From Takakia lepidozioides (Eukaryota > Streptophyta > Takakiopsida > Takakiales > Takakiaceae): DNA of 64,000 bases. The translations under genes and the position numbers were made by a program. The stretch lies in assembly GCA_030704615.1 (NCBI GenBank), contig CM060732.1, positions 7,008,001 through 7,072,000 on the forward strand. The letters run 5' to 3'. Shown in pieces: positions 35,301-45,723 of this stretch. The first letter of the stretch is position 1. Each line of letters starts with the position of its first letter. Below the pieces are notes generated by a model that was not told where the DNA came from, searched no databases, and worked only from the letters and a program-made list of their open reading frames with translations.

Positions 35301-38300
35301 AGTACTCTTTGAAGTACAAGTTGGACAGGACCATCGGGGGAATGACAAAGTACCTGAGTCTTGGCAGCATCTGTGGCCTCAGCAGCATCAAACAGCACCT
35401 GCTCTGCCACATTCTGGAACCGGGTCGCAATCTCAACGGCGCTCACCCGGTCCTCAAAGCCTAGTGGTATATCTGCACTGCAGAATAGTACCCCCAAATC
35501 CTGGTCATTAGTTAACCGTCCATATAAATAAGTCCAAAACACTGCAAAAGAGAACTTTACGTTCTAACAACATTGATCATCTGCACTAGCATTATACTAG
35601 AAAGAGGACAGGTGTCTAGTTGAGACCTTTGACTCCACTGAAACTTCCTACACTGGAGGCAGCACAACTGCTACTAACCACTTCAGGTAGAGGTGTGTGG
35701 GAAGTGCACCTGAGGTTGATGGAAATCCGATCAAGAAGGTGTTCCCGCACGTTGCCTTCTTCAGGGTTGTAGGTGGCAATAAGAAGAGGTCGACAAGGAT
35801 GCCTAAAGCTTACCCCCTCTCTCTCCACCACATTAATGCCCTCTGTAAAAACATTTAGCAAGAGATTGCTGATACCCTCATCCAGCAGATTAAGTTCATC
35901 AACATATAGCACACCCCGATGAGCTTCCGCAAGCAGCCCCGGTTGGAAGACAGTTGTTCCTGTTTTAACAGATTCCTCTACATCGACAGAGCCAAGTAGT
36001 CGATCCTCCGTCACACCCAATGGAATCTGTCATAATACACAAGGGTTTATCGTTACAGTCACCAGTCACTACCCAAAGAACGTATGGGCTGAAATGGATA
36101 GAGGCTTTTTTACAATAATGTTAGCATGCATTTTCCTGAGGATTGGAGTAATGGATGCCACATCAACCATGTTTTACCCTCATGGCGCCCCTGGATTGGA
36201 GTGGAGACTAAAACTATTACATCAGTTTACCAAAATGTAGCAGAACCAAGATTGAAAGGCAGTACAAAGGGATCCATGATTGGGGATCTCACATTACATA
36301 TCGTGAGATCTATTTGTCAAAGTTGATGTGAAGAATTTGGTCAGAAAACTGTGGAAGTAGATGTTTACCCGAACCATAAGCTTCTGAGGGTCCATTCTTT
36401 TGCAGTAATCCAACGTATCCTGCCATCTAACCCTAAACTCCCTTCTTCATTCTAACCAAGAGTGATTGCCTTAAAATAGTGGGTGGGTCAAATCTGAATA
36501 GACCATACCCAGTTGCCGGTCTAGTTCTGAACCAGGCTTGTGTGGAGTTCTACCTGCAAGTACAAGGAGCACGTATGTACGTTACCTGGATAAATGGTGC
36601 CTTGACAACTTCAACCTTGATACTTCCATCGTCATTGCATTGCAGCCGATTGGCTAGCCCAGCTTCCCACCTACAAGCTCGAATCAGTTGAGAGATACTT
36701 TAGAGGTGCTTGGGGGATTAAGGAAAAGAAGCAAAGCAGGACCGAGAAAGCAGAGAAGGCAACGCACTCTTCAGGACAGTGAAGATCTGCATTGGCCATG
36801 GAGCCCACCACAACTTCAATGGGAGGGAGAATGGCATGTAAGCCACGTGCCATGACTGTCTTGGCAGTGCCACGCTTGCCAGCTATGGCAATGCCCCCTA
36901 TTGATCCATCCACTGCCCCCAGAAGTAATGCTGCCTTGATTGCATCCTGAATTGATACACAACCCCACACTCAACTATATCAGCACTGACCTATAGTTCA
37001 ATTAAAACTATTAAAACTCCCAAAATTAACACAAGATATGACACATTAGGCAATATGACCAAAGCCCTGGCCAAAGTCTTGTCTTGTTTTATACACAGCC
37101 CAGTCCCATATCCTCAGCAAGCACCAGTCCCACACACCCAAACTGCTATATGTGTACATGAGTAAATCCCCCAGCTGCAAGCAGCTGGACTATACTGGGA
37201 GAATTCTATCTGCCAAAAGGTTTAGCATAGAGAGAAAGACATGCTTATTAGCATTCGCTTGCTCTAACTTTCAGGTGGAAGGCCCCGTGCCAGGATTGGT
37301 AGGAGCAAAGGAGAGAGAACGCTCTATCTGAGTAGAATTTCTGAAGCATGGCCAGGTTGACAGCACACACTATATTTCACATTTGATATAGCTTCACAAG
37401 CCACCATTCAACATGACAATCCGTGAGCAAAGAAATCACCAACAATTTCAGTTCCCCATCTGTGCTACCTCTAGGCGACAAAGAATCTACTGGGTTTTGT
37501 ATCTGTCTCAGTCCTCTCCCACTGTTGAGACTCATAAACTCCTTCCAACGTCACTACAGAATATTAAAACACCAAATAGATGCTTTCAGATATTCCGAAT
37601 TGGAATGGGGCTTCATGGTGGGCATCTCCAGCATGAATTATATTGGAAATATAAGTGGCCACTTCCGTAACTCATCCAGATTTATTTGGATATAAAGCCA
37701 GCACTGGCACGCACGGAGACAGTGTGAAGTAGAAAGCACACTAGAACCACTAGACTACTGAAGATTACTGGTGCATGCCCACCTCTGCCTGCCCCCGGAA
37801 GAAGAAAATCATTCTCACCATCAACATTAAAGTTTTGGTGGTTGAGATTCAAGTAGGATTTAGTACCTTATGTCCTCAGGGAGTGAACTTCAACTCAGTG
37901 GGTAATCTATCCGCTTATGTAACTCGATTGACACATTTATGCTGTGTTTCGTCACAGGCATTCTAGGTTCTTTGTTGATGTTCCTCAGAAGGCCCAAACA
38001 TTTCGATTCAATTCTTGGCACGCTTTGGATCCATGGTAGGTGATGCTGGTATGGTGATATTCTGGGCACAATCGGTCCTTCAACACCAGCACTGGCACTC
38101 ACTTATTTTGCTCCCATCAAAGTATAACTGCATTGGCTAGAGCTCTATTGCCTGACCAATCCAAAACCCTTGCCTGCCCGTAAGGCCCTAGAAATCTCAC
38201 CTGGCCCACCACAGCTGCCAGGGGGAAGTACTGCCGTCCGTACACTCTCTCCAACGCCAATGCGTTGGACGCCCCATTGCTTGAAGTATCCGCAGTCGAC

Positions 38301-38521
38301 TGGCACCGAGAAACAACCTGCTCATACCCATATGCTCTCTTCACCCCGTTACACAATTGCAAACGACACAGTCCATGACTGCCGGCAGCAGCTTCAGAAA
38401 GCGGAACCCCAAAGAAGCCACTGGTGATTCTGAGAATTCCTGAGAATGCAGCGGGCGAGAGAGACAATGCAGGTGTAGTGGCTATGGGTTGTGGCCGACC
38501 GGCTGTGAGGCTCGGCGCCAT
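29394..38521 (-). CDS. CHLD: Magnesium-chelatase subunit D, chloroplastic; 15 exons, 776 residues
   Basis: With CHLI and CHLH, this subunit inserts Mg2+ into protoporphyrin IX, the first committed step of chlorophyll synthesis, in the plastid. Exons (minus): 38201-38521, 36768-36946, 36586-36670, 35710-36026, 35354-35477, 34863-34955, 34567-34662, 34076-34210, 33502-33708, 33114-33275, 32700-32807, 32158-32292, 30852-31013, 29936-30056, 29394-29479. All introns are GT-AG and phases close to 2331 nt with a TAG stop. Residues 1 to about 85 are Ser/Ala-rich, as a transit peptide would be. An AAA+ domain follows, with the Walker-A-like GKRGTAKT at 130-137; a Pro run at 426-434 and an acidic linker to about 464; then a von Willebrand A domain with the MIDAS motif DASGS at 579-583 and AITDGRAN near 675-682. 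No stop or frameshift, so it appears functional. The length is close to plant CHLD (about 750-760). Confidence 0.97.
30383..30481. repeat. Strong 45-bp hairpin in CHLD intron 13
   Basis: The arms 30383-30427 and 30436-30481 are inverted repeats around an 8-nt loop. The inner 27 bp (AGAAAGGAT..TCAGAATCTTGAACT) differ at only two positions, and the outer part shares TGTGTCTGCATG. It lies in the intron between exons 13 and 14. It could be a recent foldback insertion or a small-RNA-type precursor; sequence alone does not decide. Confidence 0.7.
31240..31570. repeat. Direct duplication in CHLD intron 12, period about 180 bp
   Basis: Two units share GCATTTCC(G/T)(A/T)GCCG, TATGCAAAGTT(A/T)GG, GTGAG(A/G)AGA, AGAATAACA and GACCAAAATAGGTACTGGTAG, at 31240-31378 and about 31405-31563. 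The second unit abuts a LINE relic, so the duplication may have arisen with, or after, that insertion. Confidence 0.6.
31573..31950 (-). mobile_element. LINE ORF2 C-terminal relic in CHLD intron 12
   Basis: A minus-strand frame (31902-31573) reads [18 protein letters not shown], then [20 protein letters not shown] and [13 protein letters not shown]. The order 'sequence ending LxxETGR, then C..C, then ETEEHFxxxCPxY' is typical of the C-terminal zinc-knuckle region of plant LINE reverse transcriptases; here the first Cys pair is degraded. It differs from the family at 9-12 kb. It lies in the same orientation as CHLD and should be spliced out. Confidence 0.6.
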
Positions 38522-38675
38522 GGTCAGGAATCTGGTGCTGAGATGGGTTCCTCACGGGGCAGAAAGACGAGGGTGAGGCGGTTCGAACACGCGGTTTAGT
38601 GGAGGGTTGGATCGTGGTTCCCAACCTTATCCTGCTCCACCCAATGGGCTTCCTGTGATCATGTTTTAGATGCTT
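38522..38675 (-). promoter_or_regulatory. Proximal upstream region of CHLD
   Basis: About 150 bases between the CHLD start codon and the first dispersed repeat. It is expected to contain the 5' leader and core promoter, but no individual element is identifiable. Two transposon-derived sequences lie immediately beyond it (38676-38757 and 38911-41527). Confidence 0.35.
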
Positions 38676-38757
38676 GTTGGCTCCTCCCTATAAGGGAGAG
38701 ACCACGCATTGGTGCCAAAAATGAGTAAGATCTTGATATACCTCCACTAGATAATAC
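38676..38757 (+). repeat. GGCTCCTCC dispersed repeat, copy 1
   Basis: Contains TTGGCTCCTCCCT, GAGAGACCACGCATTG, AGATCTTGATATACCT and TAGATAATACCT. The same order occurs at 41659-41737 (same strand), and the left part occurs inverted at about 21030-21065 (CAATGCGTGGTCTCTCCTTA). At least three copies make this a small repeat family, possibly a MITE. Confidence 0.6.
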
Positions 38758-39599
38758 CTAGATGAAGCAGATAATCCTCCCCCATTTAAATGTTAGCTTG
38801 AATGTAGCTTGATTGGATAAGACCCATAAATGAATCCTACACATGTAAATATTCATATGCTTATATAGGTTTATATACTCTTATATATATAGGCTTATAT
38901 ATATAATATAGCCTCTCATTTGTGAATAATTGGGAGTTTATGTCTCACGTGCGGGCCAGGACGCGCACGGTCCGCGGGTCGTCCCGGCCCCCGCACCGGC
39001 CATCTGCGCGGCGCAGCGCGGTCGGCAGCCTCGCAGCACCGCACCCGTGGTTCCGTGGCTCAGCCCTCCCGCGGTCGCCGCTGTGTCTCGGTGTGCCCGC
39101 CCCGCTGGGTCTGCCCACGGCTGGGTCTGTTGGGTCTGCCGTAAGAGCAGACGGAACCGGCAGACCCAAGCGGACCCAAGCAGACCCCATATGACCTCGC
39201 ACGCATCTGACCGTCAAGCCACACTGCCATCCTCTCTGTCCGGATTTAGGCTTGGAGAAGAGAGTATAGACGGGTGTTCCACGCAATTTTACATAAATGT
39301 GCACGTTCGCGCGAAGCCTGGAACGAGAACAGCTCCAAGAGCTAACACATATCTAACCTCTGTCATGTCTACACCATATTCCCGCACTTCCAGTTTCTTC
39401 CTGTGCTTGCGCCACATGTACATGTTGATGTAGATAGGGTTCATACTATCTTACATGCTTGCCGAACTCCAACTCCATGGGTGTCGATGACATATTCCAA
39501 TACGACCCTATCCAGGTATCAATATTGCTATGGTACTGAGGACAAGCGCACCGACAATGTGAGTGTGAGGGATCCGAAGGTCAAGCGAGGAGGTCCAGA

Positions 39600-40345
39600 C
39601 GTCGGGGCTGGAACCAGTAATCCTCACAAAGATCAAAGACGAAAGAAAAGCGAATACGGCGAGTCGTACAAGCATGGTTGTCTCTGTTCTTTCAAAGTCT
39701 CGCAATGTTTTCTTGCTCCAGACATTGGAGTCATCACATATTATAACAACATGCGACACCCGGATGTGTCCGGAAAACCCTCTCATGGCGGGTATGCCCA
39801 GTTTCAGTTCAGCCGATATGCCTATGCTCCACATATTAGCGAGGAACTGAAAAAGTAGATCATGGAATGCTTGTCCCGAGGCCTGAGTGTCGCACCAGTC
39901 ATGATTGAACACAAGGAGCACGTCATGCACAACACTGGCTTGGGAGAAGCACGGACACGTGACGACTTTCTCCTCGAGCAAGATGCCGGACCCGGTCGCT
40001 GGAAAACAAGCTTGACAAACCTTCAAAAATACCTGACGGTGCACAATCCGTACGTATGTGGAAAGATCAGAACCCGGACTCAATCTTCTTCTACCAGGAG
40101 GAATCATTGGCGCCCACATTCCAACATTTTGATGGAGATTTGACCTTCACCATGGGGAGACTCCATGGCAGCGGCAGAACATGTTCGATTTGGGCGATGC
40201 GCGCATCGTAGCTTGCGACATGACATTTGGAACATCTACAAATTACTCGGCCTATGATTCGTTGTTATGTCTTTCTTCCAGTTAATCAAAAATCCATGCT
40301 GGATAAACGCCAAGTCTTTTGTTGCAAAGCAAGGGCTGGGTTCAT
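39600..40345 (+). pseudogene. Broken MULE transposase fragment inside the element
   Basis: One frame runs GCLCSFKVSQCFLAPDIGVI and RHPDVSGKPSHGGYAQF up to an in-frame TAG at 39856, and continues IMECLSRGLSVAPVMIEHKE and RDDFLLEQDAG. After a frameshift near 40056 it reads WKDQNPDSIFFYQEESLAPT, and after another near 40145 it reads MFDLGDARIVACDMTFGTST. ACDMTFGT matches the first catalytic Asp region of MULE transposases (DxTFxT), and NPDSIFFYQ matches the sequence before it. The remaining catalytic residues are absent. So at least one nonsense and two frameshift changes, plus a deletion, make it non-functional. Confidence 0.7.
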
Positions 40346-40705
40346 TTGCAAGTTTTCAAAAAATTAATAAATTAAATTATTATTATTATTATTATTATTT
40401 TCCCCGAATGTGCCAGATTAAGGCGTCGTTGACGACACCTTAATCTGGCTAGTCTTTTGGTGTGCTATTTGGGGTGAATGACATCTACAAATTGCTATGA
40501 TTCGTTTTCACGTCCTTCGTGACCAGAAATGCTGGGTAAACGCCAGGTCTTTTGCTTGCAAAGCAGGGGTTGGGTTCATTTGCAAGTTTTCCAAAAAACA
40601 AAAAAAACAAAAAACATATTTTTATTTTTTTGTTTTTTCCCCTCTGAATGTGCCAGATGAAGGTGGCGTTGATGCCAGCCTAATCTGGCTAGTCTTCTGG
40701 GCCAG
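40262..40705 (+). repeat. Tandem duplication in the MULE interior, period about 233 bp
   Basis: ATGCTGGATAAACGCCAAG near 40296 recurs near 40529 as ATGCTGGGTAAACGCCAGG, followed in both by TCTTTTG, GCAAAGCA(A/G)GGG, GGGTTCATTTGCAAGTTTTC, a low-complexity spacer (ATT run at 40375-40399 in the first, A/T runs in the second), GAATGTGCCAGAT(T/G)AAGG and TAATCTGGCTAGTCTT. Each unit ends in an inverted pair (CCAGATTAAGG / CCTTAATCTGG), a potential hairpin. Confidence 0.7.
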
Positions 40706-41658
40706 AATATTTAAGCTTCCGCCAAATTAAAATACACTTATTTAAACTTAACAACACATGGATCCCTGCGCACATGTTGTTGCAGTCATCCATGGTTCAC
40801 TCATCTGGGCAATTTTTCATCCGACAGTCGTCCAACATTCATCCAATGTTCATCCATTCCCTTTTACGTTTATCATAGATACATTCATTCGACAGTTTTT
40901 CATCGCACATTCGTGCCACATTGTCGTCATGGAGTCTGTCTGTCATCGGTCTGATGGAGAGAAGATTGCGCCGTTGTAGTGGAGTTTGTGTCCACGGCAA
41001 TAGGCCCACTTGTTCTCTCGCTTTTAGGGTCCGCATCAATAATCTGCTCACGCTTGGGGGAATCTACTCACGGATAAGGGAATCTGCTCACGGGTTCTGC
41101 TCACGCCTTTGCTGCCCTCACACCAAACACCATAAGGCAGGGGACGAGGGAAGTTGAAAGAGGAGGAAACACAAAAAAAAACAAGGGGTGTTAGGAGATC
41201 GGCGAGTGCGATGCCATGCCCTAAATCTGGACGGTGTGTATACAACCGCGTTTGGACAGGCAGATGCGTGCCACGTCTGCGCGAGTCTGCTCTACTGTGC
41301 GGGTTCGGCGTGGTCTGGTGGACGATATGCAGACCCCCGGAGGCGACGCGGGCGGGCCCGACCGCGGGTGGGGTGACTGCTGTCCCGCGGCCACGTGCGC
41401 CGAGGGCGTGCGGGGCTGCCGATCGCGCTGCGGGGCTGTCCTTGGGGGGGGGGCTGGGAGACCCCCCGGCCGTGCGTCCTGGCCCGCACGTGAGACATAA
41501 ACTCCCAATTATTCAAAAATGAGAGGCTATAATATACACCCTAAAATAAAAAATAAAAACTTAGAGATCAAAATACTTACATTTCTAAACAAAAGCATTT
41601 TTGGATAAAAGCAAAATAAAAGTGAAATGTTTTTAGTTTCTAAAATTCATGAGATTTA

Positions 41659-41737
41659 TTGGCTCCTCCATGAAGGGAATACCAGGCATCAGTGCTGAAA
41701 GGAGGGAAGATCTTGATGTACCTACACCAGATAATAC
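41659..41737 (+). repeat. GGCTCCTCC dispersed repeat, copy 2
   Basis: Direct counterpart of 38676-38757 (TTGGCTCCTCCATGAAGGGA, AGATCTTGATGTACCT, CAGATAATAC). Together the two copies bracket the Mutator-like element but lie outside its target duplication, so they are independent of it. Confidence 0.6.
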
Positions 41738-42022
41738 TTGCACTAAATAATACCTGTGTCAAGTTATTTTACCACTAGTGTGAAACTAGCTAGGAAATAG
41801 CTAGCTTTTACATATGACATTTGGATTGGCCCAAGTGTCAATCCAGGGGTCAAAGCAGATTTAGGCCCTGGAGTGGTTATCTTCACGGCAAGCGCGGGAG
41901 GCTCATCTTTCTCGAGTTGAGCCTCACCGCGCCTAGCTATGGCGCCGTAGTGTGGATTCCCCATGGCGTGGGGTGCACTTGGCTTGACTTGTATTTGAGT
42001 GATGAGGTTATATATGCATGAG

Positions 42023-43660
42023 TTTATGCTTCAGCTTGTGAGCTCGCATGAGCTCGTGCTTGTATTCTTCTTCTTTATCACTCGAGAAAGATGAGCTCGT
42101 ATCTATGAGTGCTAGATACGAGTTAGTTGTAGCACTTGTGGTTTTTGCTGAGAATGAGAGAAACCATTGTTATGCAAGGAGCACCGTGAGCTCTTAGTTG
42201 TTAGAAGCGGAGGCGATGTGGGTTACGAGGTGGTAGACCTTGGCATTCGATCTTCAGCTTCAGAGATGAAAGCACCATGCTGCAGGTAATTCCAGAGCAC
42301 CTTGATGGTTCCAGATTGTGTACATGCATGAGCAAGCACGATTGGGAAGAGGACCAGTCAAGAGCAGGTTATAGTGGCTTGGTGGCAAAGCGAGAACTGG
42401 ACTTGGGGAATGCGAGCTTTCATTGTGTGAAGGATTGCAAGACCAAGCGAAAGGGCTGATTTTGCTTGGGGCAAATCAGTGCACTTTGTGGAGTATGGTG
42501 AGATTGGGTTTCAATCTCGAGCTTCAGCATTGAGAGGGCTTTGTCATGGCAAGAGCAGGGCTGGATCAGGAGCTAAGAGGTGCGGCAAGGCCATGGAATG
42601 TGCACCTAGGGTTTCAGAGCTTGGAAGAAGAGTTCTTGCACCACAAGAGAAGTGTCTTGTGGCTGGAAATGAAGCCTTAGGGTTTCAGGAGCTTGGCAAA
42701 GGCTATGGAGTGCTTAGTCTTGTCATAGAGAGCATCAAGGAGCCAAGGAGCCAAGATAGGGGGCTGATATCTCTTGTGTGAAGAGGTTTGCATGTGTGAG
42801 CATGTATTCAGCTCATTGAAGCTTCCATCTTCAAGCTTGGAGGGCAAGCAAGGAAGAGGGAAGGGCTGACTTCCCTAATGTGAGGGCATGTATGTGTGGA
42901 GCATGCTATCAGCACTAGTAAAGGCTTGCACTTTTAGGTGTGGGAGTGCAAGAAAGGAAGGAGGGGGCTGGTTTCCCTGTAGGCATGTAGAGCATGCTTT
43001 CAGCCTGCTGAAGCTTGTATTATCAGGTTTGTGGTGCAAGAAATGAAGCAAAGGAGCTGATTCTCTTATGGTGAGAGTGGGGCATGTGTGAGCATGCCTT
43101 CATCAGCCCATTGAGGCTCTTGTTTTCAAGCCTTAGAGAGCTAGAACGGAAGGTCTAGGGCTGGTTTCCACTTGGAGTGAAAGAACAGCACTTGTAGGGC
43201 CTATGTGAGTTGGGGTTTCAACTTCAAGCTTGAAGGGAGCGCAACTCTTGAAGCCCAGGTGTAGAGGGCTGGAATAGGCTCTAAGACAGATGCTATGGCC
43301 AATGAGGGGAGTGCTTGAATGAGTGCTCACAAGGGCTGGGAACCAGCATGGCTTGGTTGTTTGCCATTGAGTTTAGTGGCGTGTTTGGGGAGGCTAAGTG
43401 AGAAAGAAGCTTGGTTTGTGGCAACCACCTCATGGTTAGGGCTACTATGGTGGTGTGTGGGAGCCGAAAGAGCAGGATACCTTGCTGATTTCCTCAAGCC
43501 ACCATAGCTCGGTGGAAAGAAGCCTAGAGTTAAGAGACACAAACCCAGCTTGGCGTGGCTACCCCTTGGAGAAATGGCTAAACTACTGCCAGAGCGGCCA
43601 TGTGTGGGGCTGTGACAGGCTGTGGCAAGCTGTGACAGGCTATGCCCAGTGGCCTGTGGG
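42023..43660 (+). repeat. Long dispersed repeat, copy 2
   Basis: Plus-strand counterpart of 484-2190. It begins at TTGTGAGCTCGCATGAGCTC, contains the MLQVIPEHLD and DWEEDQSRAGYSG reading (42277 on), then modules with GCATG(T)..GAGCATGC and CTTTCAGCCTGCTGAAGCTTG, and runs into the GCTGTGAC satellite. The shared peptide-like stretch is interrupted differently in the two copies, so it is not evidence of a gene. An LTR identity is possible because a gag-like relic follows at 45.7 kb on the same strand, but this is unproven. Confidence 0.65.
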
Positions 43661-44770
43661 GCTGTGACGGCTGTGACAGGCTTGTGGCAAGCTGTGACAG
43701 GCTGTGATGGCTGTGATGGGCTGTGACAGGCTGTGCCCTGTGCCCTGTGGGGCTGTGACGGGCTGTGTCAGCTGTGACAGGCTGTGCCCAGTGGCCTTTG
43801 GGGCTGTGACGGGCTGTGACAGGCCGTGCCTGAGGCCTTTGGGCTGTGACGGGCTGTGAGGGGCTGTGACAGGCTGTGCCCTGTGCCCTGTGGGGCGGTG
43901 ACGGGCTGTGTCAAGGTTGTGGCGAGCTGTGACGGGCTGTGACGGGCTGTGACAGGCTGTGCCCTGTGCCCTGTGGGGCTGTGGCAAGCTGACCGGTGTG
44001 ATGGGCCTGTGAGGGCTGTGACAGGCTGTGCCCTGTGCCCTGTGGTGCTGTGACGGGCTTGTGTCAGGCTGTGACAGGCTGTGCCCAGTGGCCTTTGGGG
44101 CTGTGACGGGCTGTGCGGGGCTGTGACAGGCTGTGCCCTGAGGCTATGGGGCTGGTGACGGGCTGTGGGACAGGCTGTGTGAGCTGTGACAGGCCTGTGC
44201 CCCATGGCCCTTGGGGCTGTGGAGGGGCTGTGAGGGGCTTGTGACAAGGCCGTGCCTGAGGCCTTTGAGGCTGTGACGGGCTTTGTGAGGGGCTGGATCA
44301 TGCCGTGCCCATTGCCTTGGGCTGTGACGTGCTTTTGTTCTTTGACAGGCCGTGCCCTTCTTCCTTTTGTGCTTTAGTGGCTTTGGGTTTTCCTTTTTTA
44401 CAGGCCTTTCCCCTCTGTCCTTTGAGGGCTTTTCCTTGCTGTGAGGGTCTTTTCCAGAGGGTCCATTCTTTTCTTTTCTTTCCTTTTCTTTTACCCAATT
44501 CTTTGCCTGTTTGGGACTGTTCTTCTGTTACTTTCTTTCTTGTCTTTTCCCGTCCGTGCCCCATGGCCTTTGGGGCTGTGACGGGGCTGTGAGGGGCTGG
44601 GTACACTGCCCGTGCCCATGCGCTTTTGGGGCTGTTCCATTGGTCCTTTTTCTGGAGGGTGCACCTGCCTTCTGAGGCCTTTGGAGGCTGTGAGGGGCTG
44701 TGAGGGCTTGATGGGCTGTTGACAAAGGCCGTTCCTTCGGCCTTTGAGGCTGTGAACAGTCTGTGAGGTG
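43600..44770 (+). repeat. GCTGTGACRGG satellite array
   Basis: Dozens of imperfect units of GGGCTGTGACGGGCTGTGACAG and GGCTGTGCCC(T/A)GTGCCCTGTGG. Units are regular up to about 44330, then degrade and mix with pyrimidine-rich sequence, with isolated units to about 44770. The array grows out of the end of dispersed-repeat copy 2; copy 1 keeps only a few units. Long minus-strand frames across it (rich in HSPSQP) are repeat translations, not genes. Confidence 0.85.
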
Positions 44771-45723
44771 CCTGCGCCCGACACGACCGCCGCTGTTACT
44801 ATTCCCCTTTCCTGTGGGATTTGACTGCCTGAACCAGTGAGCTTTTTTGGTCCTGTGCTGGTCTTTTTTTTCCCTTGTTTACCTGTGGACGCCTGGCTGA
44901 CTCTTTTCTTCTCTTTTTGTCACTGCCTAAGGATCCTTTCATGTGGTCTGGAAGGCCGAAGTTTTGAAGCTCGTGGAGGGCGGTTTGGAGAGTATCTTCA
45001 TGATATTCCCATGGTCATGCAAGTGAGGATAGAGAGGAGAGGGCAGAGTGTTGGGAGGAGAGCATGCTGGGGTTAGGCAGTGCTTTAGCTTCTCTTCCTC
45101 GTAGTTTCCACCCTCTCATTAGGCCAAGACCTTTCCGTAGGTGGAGGCAGAGTCAGTCCGGGTTTGGGCTGGGGTGTCCTTGCATGAGGCAACACCGTGG
45201 AGTTTGTTTTTTGGTGTGGGGGAGTTGTCGTTCGGATTTCTTGTTTTTGGATCCCCCATACCTGCATGCTTGACTGTGCGCCATGCTAGTTTTGTGGGGC
45301 GCTTTGTTTTTAATAGGTGATTGGTCCGGATTTGATCACCGGCCAGTCCTAGAGGCATGCTGTCGATGGTGAGGGCTGGGGTGATGACACAGCCAGATCA
45401 TCATTGTTTCTCCTGTGGTGAGGTTGGAGGTGATGACCAGCCAACCATAGGGTGCTTGCGGGTGGAGGCAGGTACCAGGTTGTAGGCTATGTTGGAACTT
45501 AGTATTCCAAACCATACCGCAACAGGTTCTCTAACCCGGTTACTGTGGGAGAAGGGGTTAGGGACATGTCATGACCGGTTGAGTGTCAACACGAGGTGCC
45601 ACTATTTGCTGGGGACAGTGCCGGTTCGAGCACTAGTGATACTAGTGGGTACACGAGACTAGGTGTGCGGTTTAGGCCACCTTCCCCCTCCTGTGTCTTC
45701 CACGTAAGGTTCTGATTCGGATT
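44771..45723. other. Unassigned sequence between satellite and gag relic
   Basis: No gene. If the dispersed repeat at 42 kb is a 5' LTR, this stretch would be its distal part or the leader before gag, but no primer-binding site was recognised. Confidence 0.3.

Larger units (their letters stand above)
38911..41527 (+). mobile_element. Mutator-like element, 2617 bp, 9-bp target duplication
   Basis: The 9-bp direct repeat TATAATATA lies at 38902-38910 and 41528-41536. Immediately inside, the ends are inverted: GCCTCTCATTTGTGAATAAT continuing to GGGAGTTTATGTCTCACGTG and GCGGGCCAGGACG, matched on the other strand from 41527 downwards. Similarity decays inward but GC-rich, CpG-rich inverted arms extend to roughly 39250 and 41210. 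A 9-bp duplication with long terminal inverted repeats is the hallmark of Mutator-like elements. The interior holds a broken transposase and a tandem duplication. It lies 390 bp upstream of the CHLD start codon. Confidence 0.9.

Noticed and set aside
38922-39433. GC-rich open frames at 38.9-39.4 and 41.2-41.5 kb
   Set aside because: They lie in the inverted ends of the Mutator-like element and mirror each other; high GC keeps frames open.
39508-40119. 203-codon minus-strand open frame inside the Mutator-like element
   Set aside because: The opposite strand carries the recognisable transposase motifs; this frame is its shadow.
43640-44606. Long minus-strand open frames rich in His, Ser, Pro and Gln across 43.6-44.6 kb
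   Set aside because: They are translations of the GCTGTGACRGG satellite, whose unit happens to lack stops on that strand; no gene structure or domain supports them.
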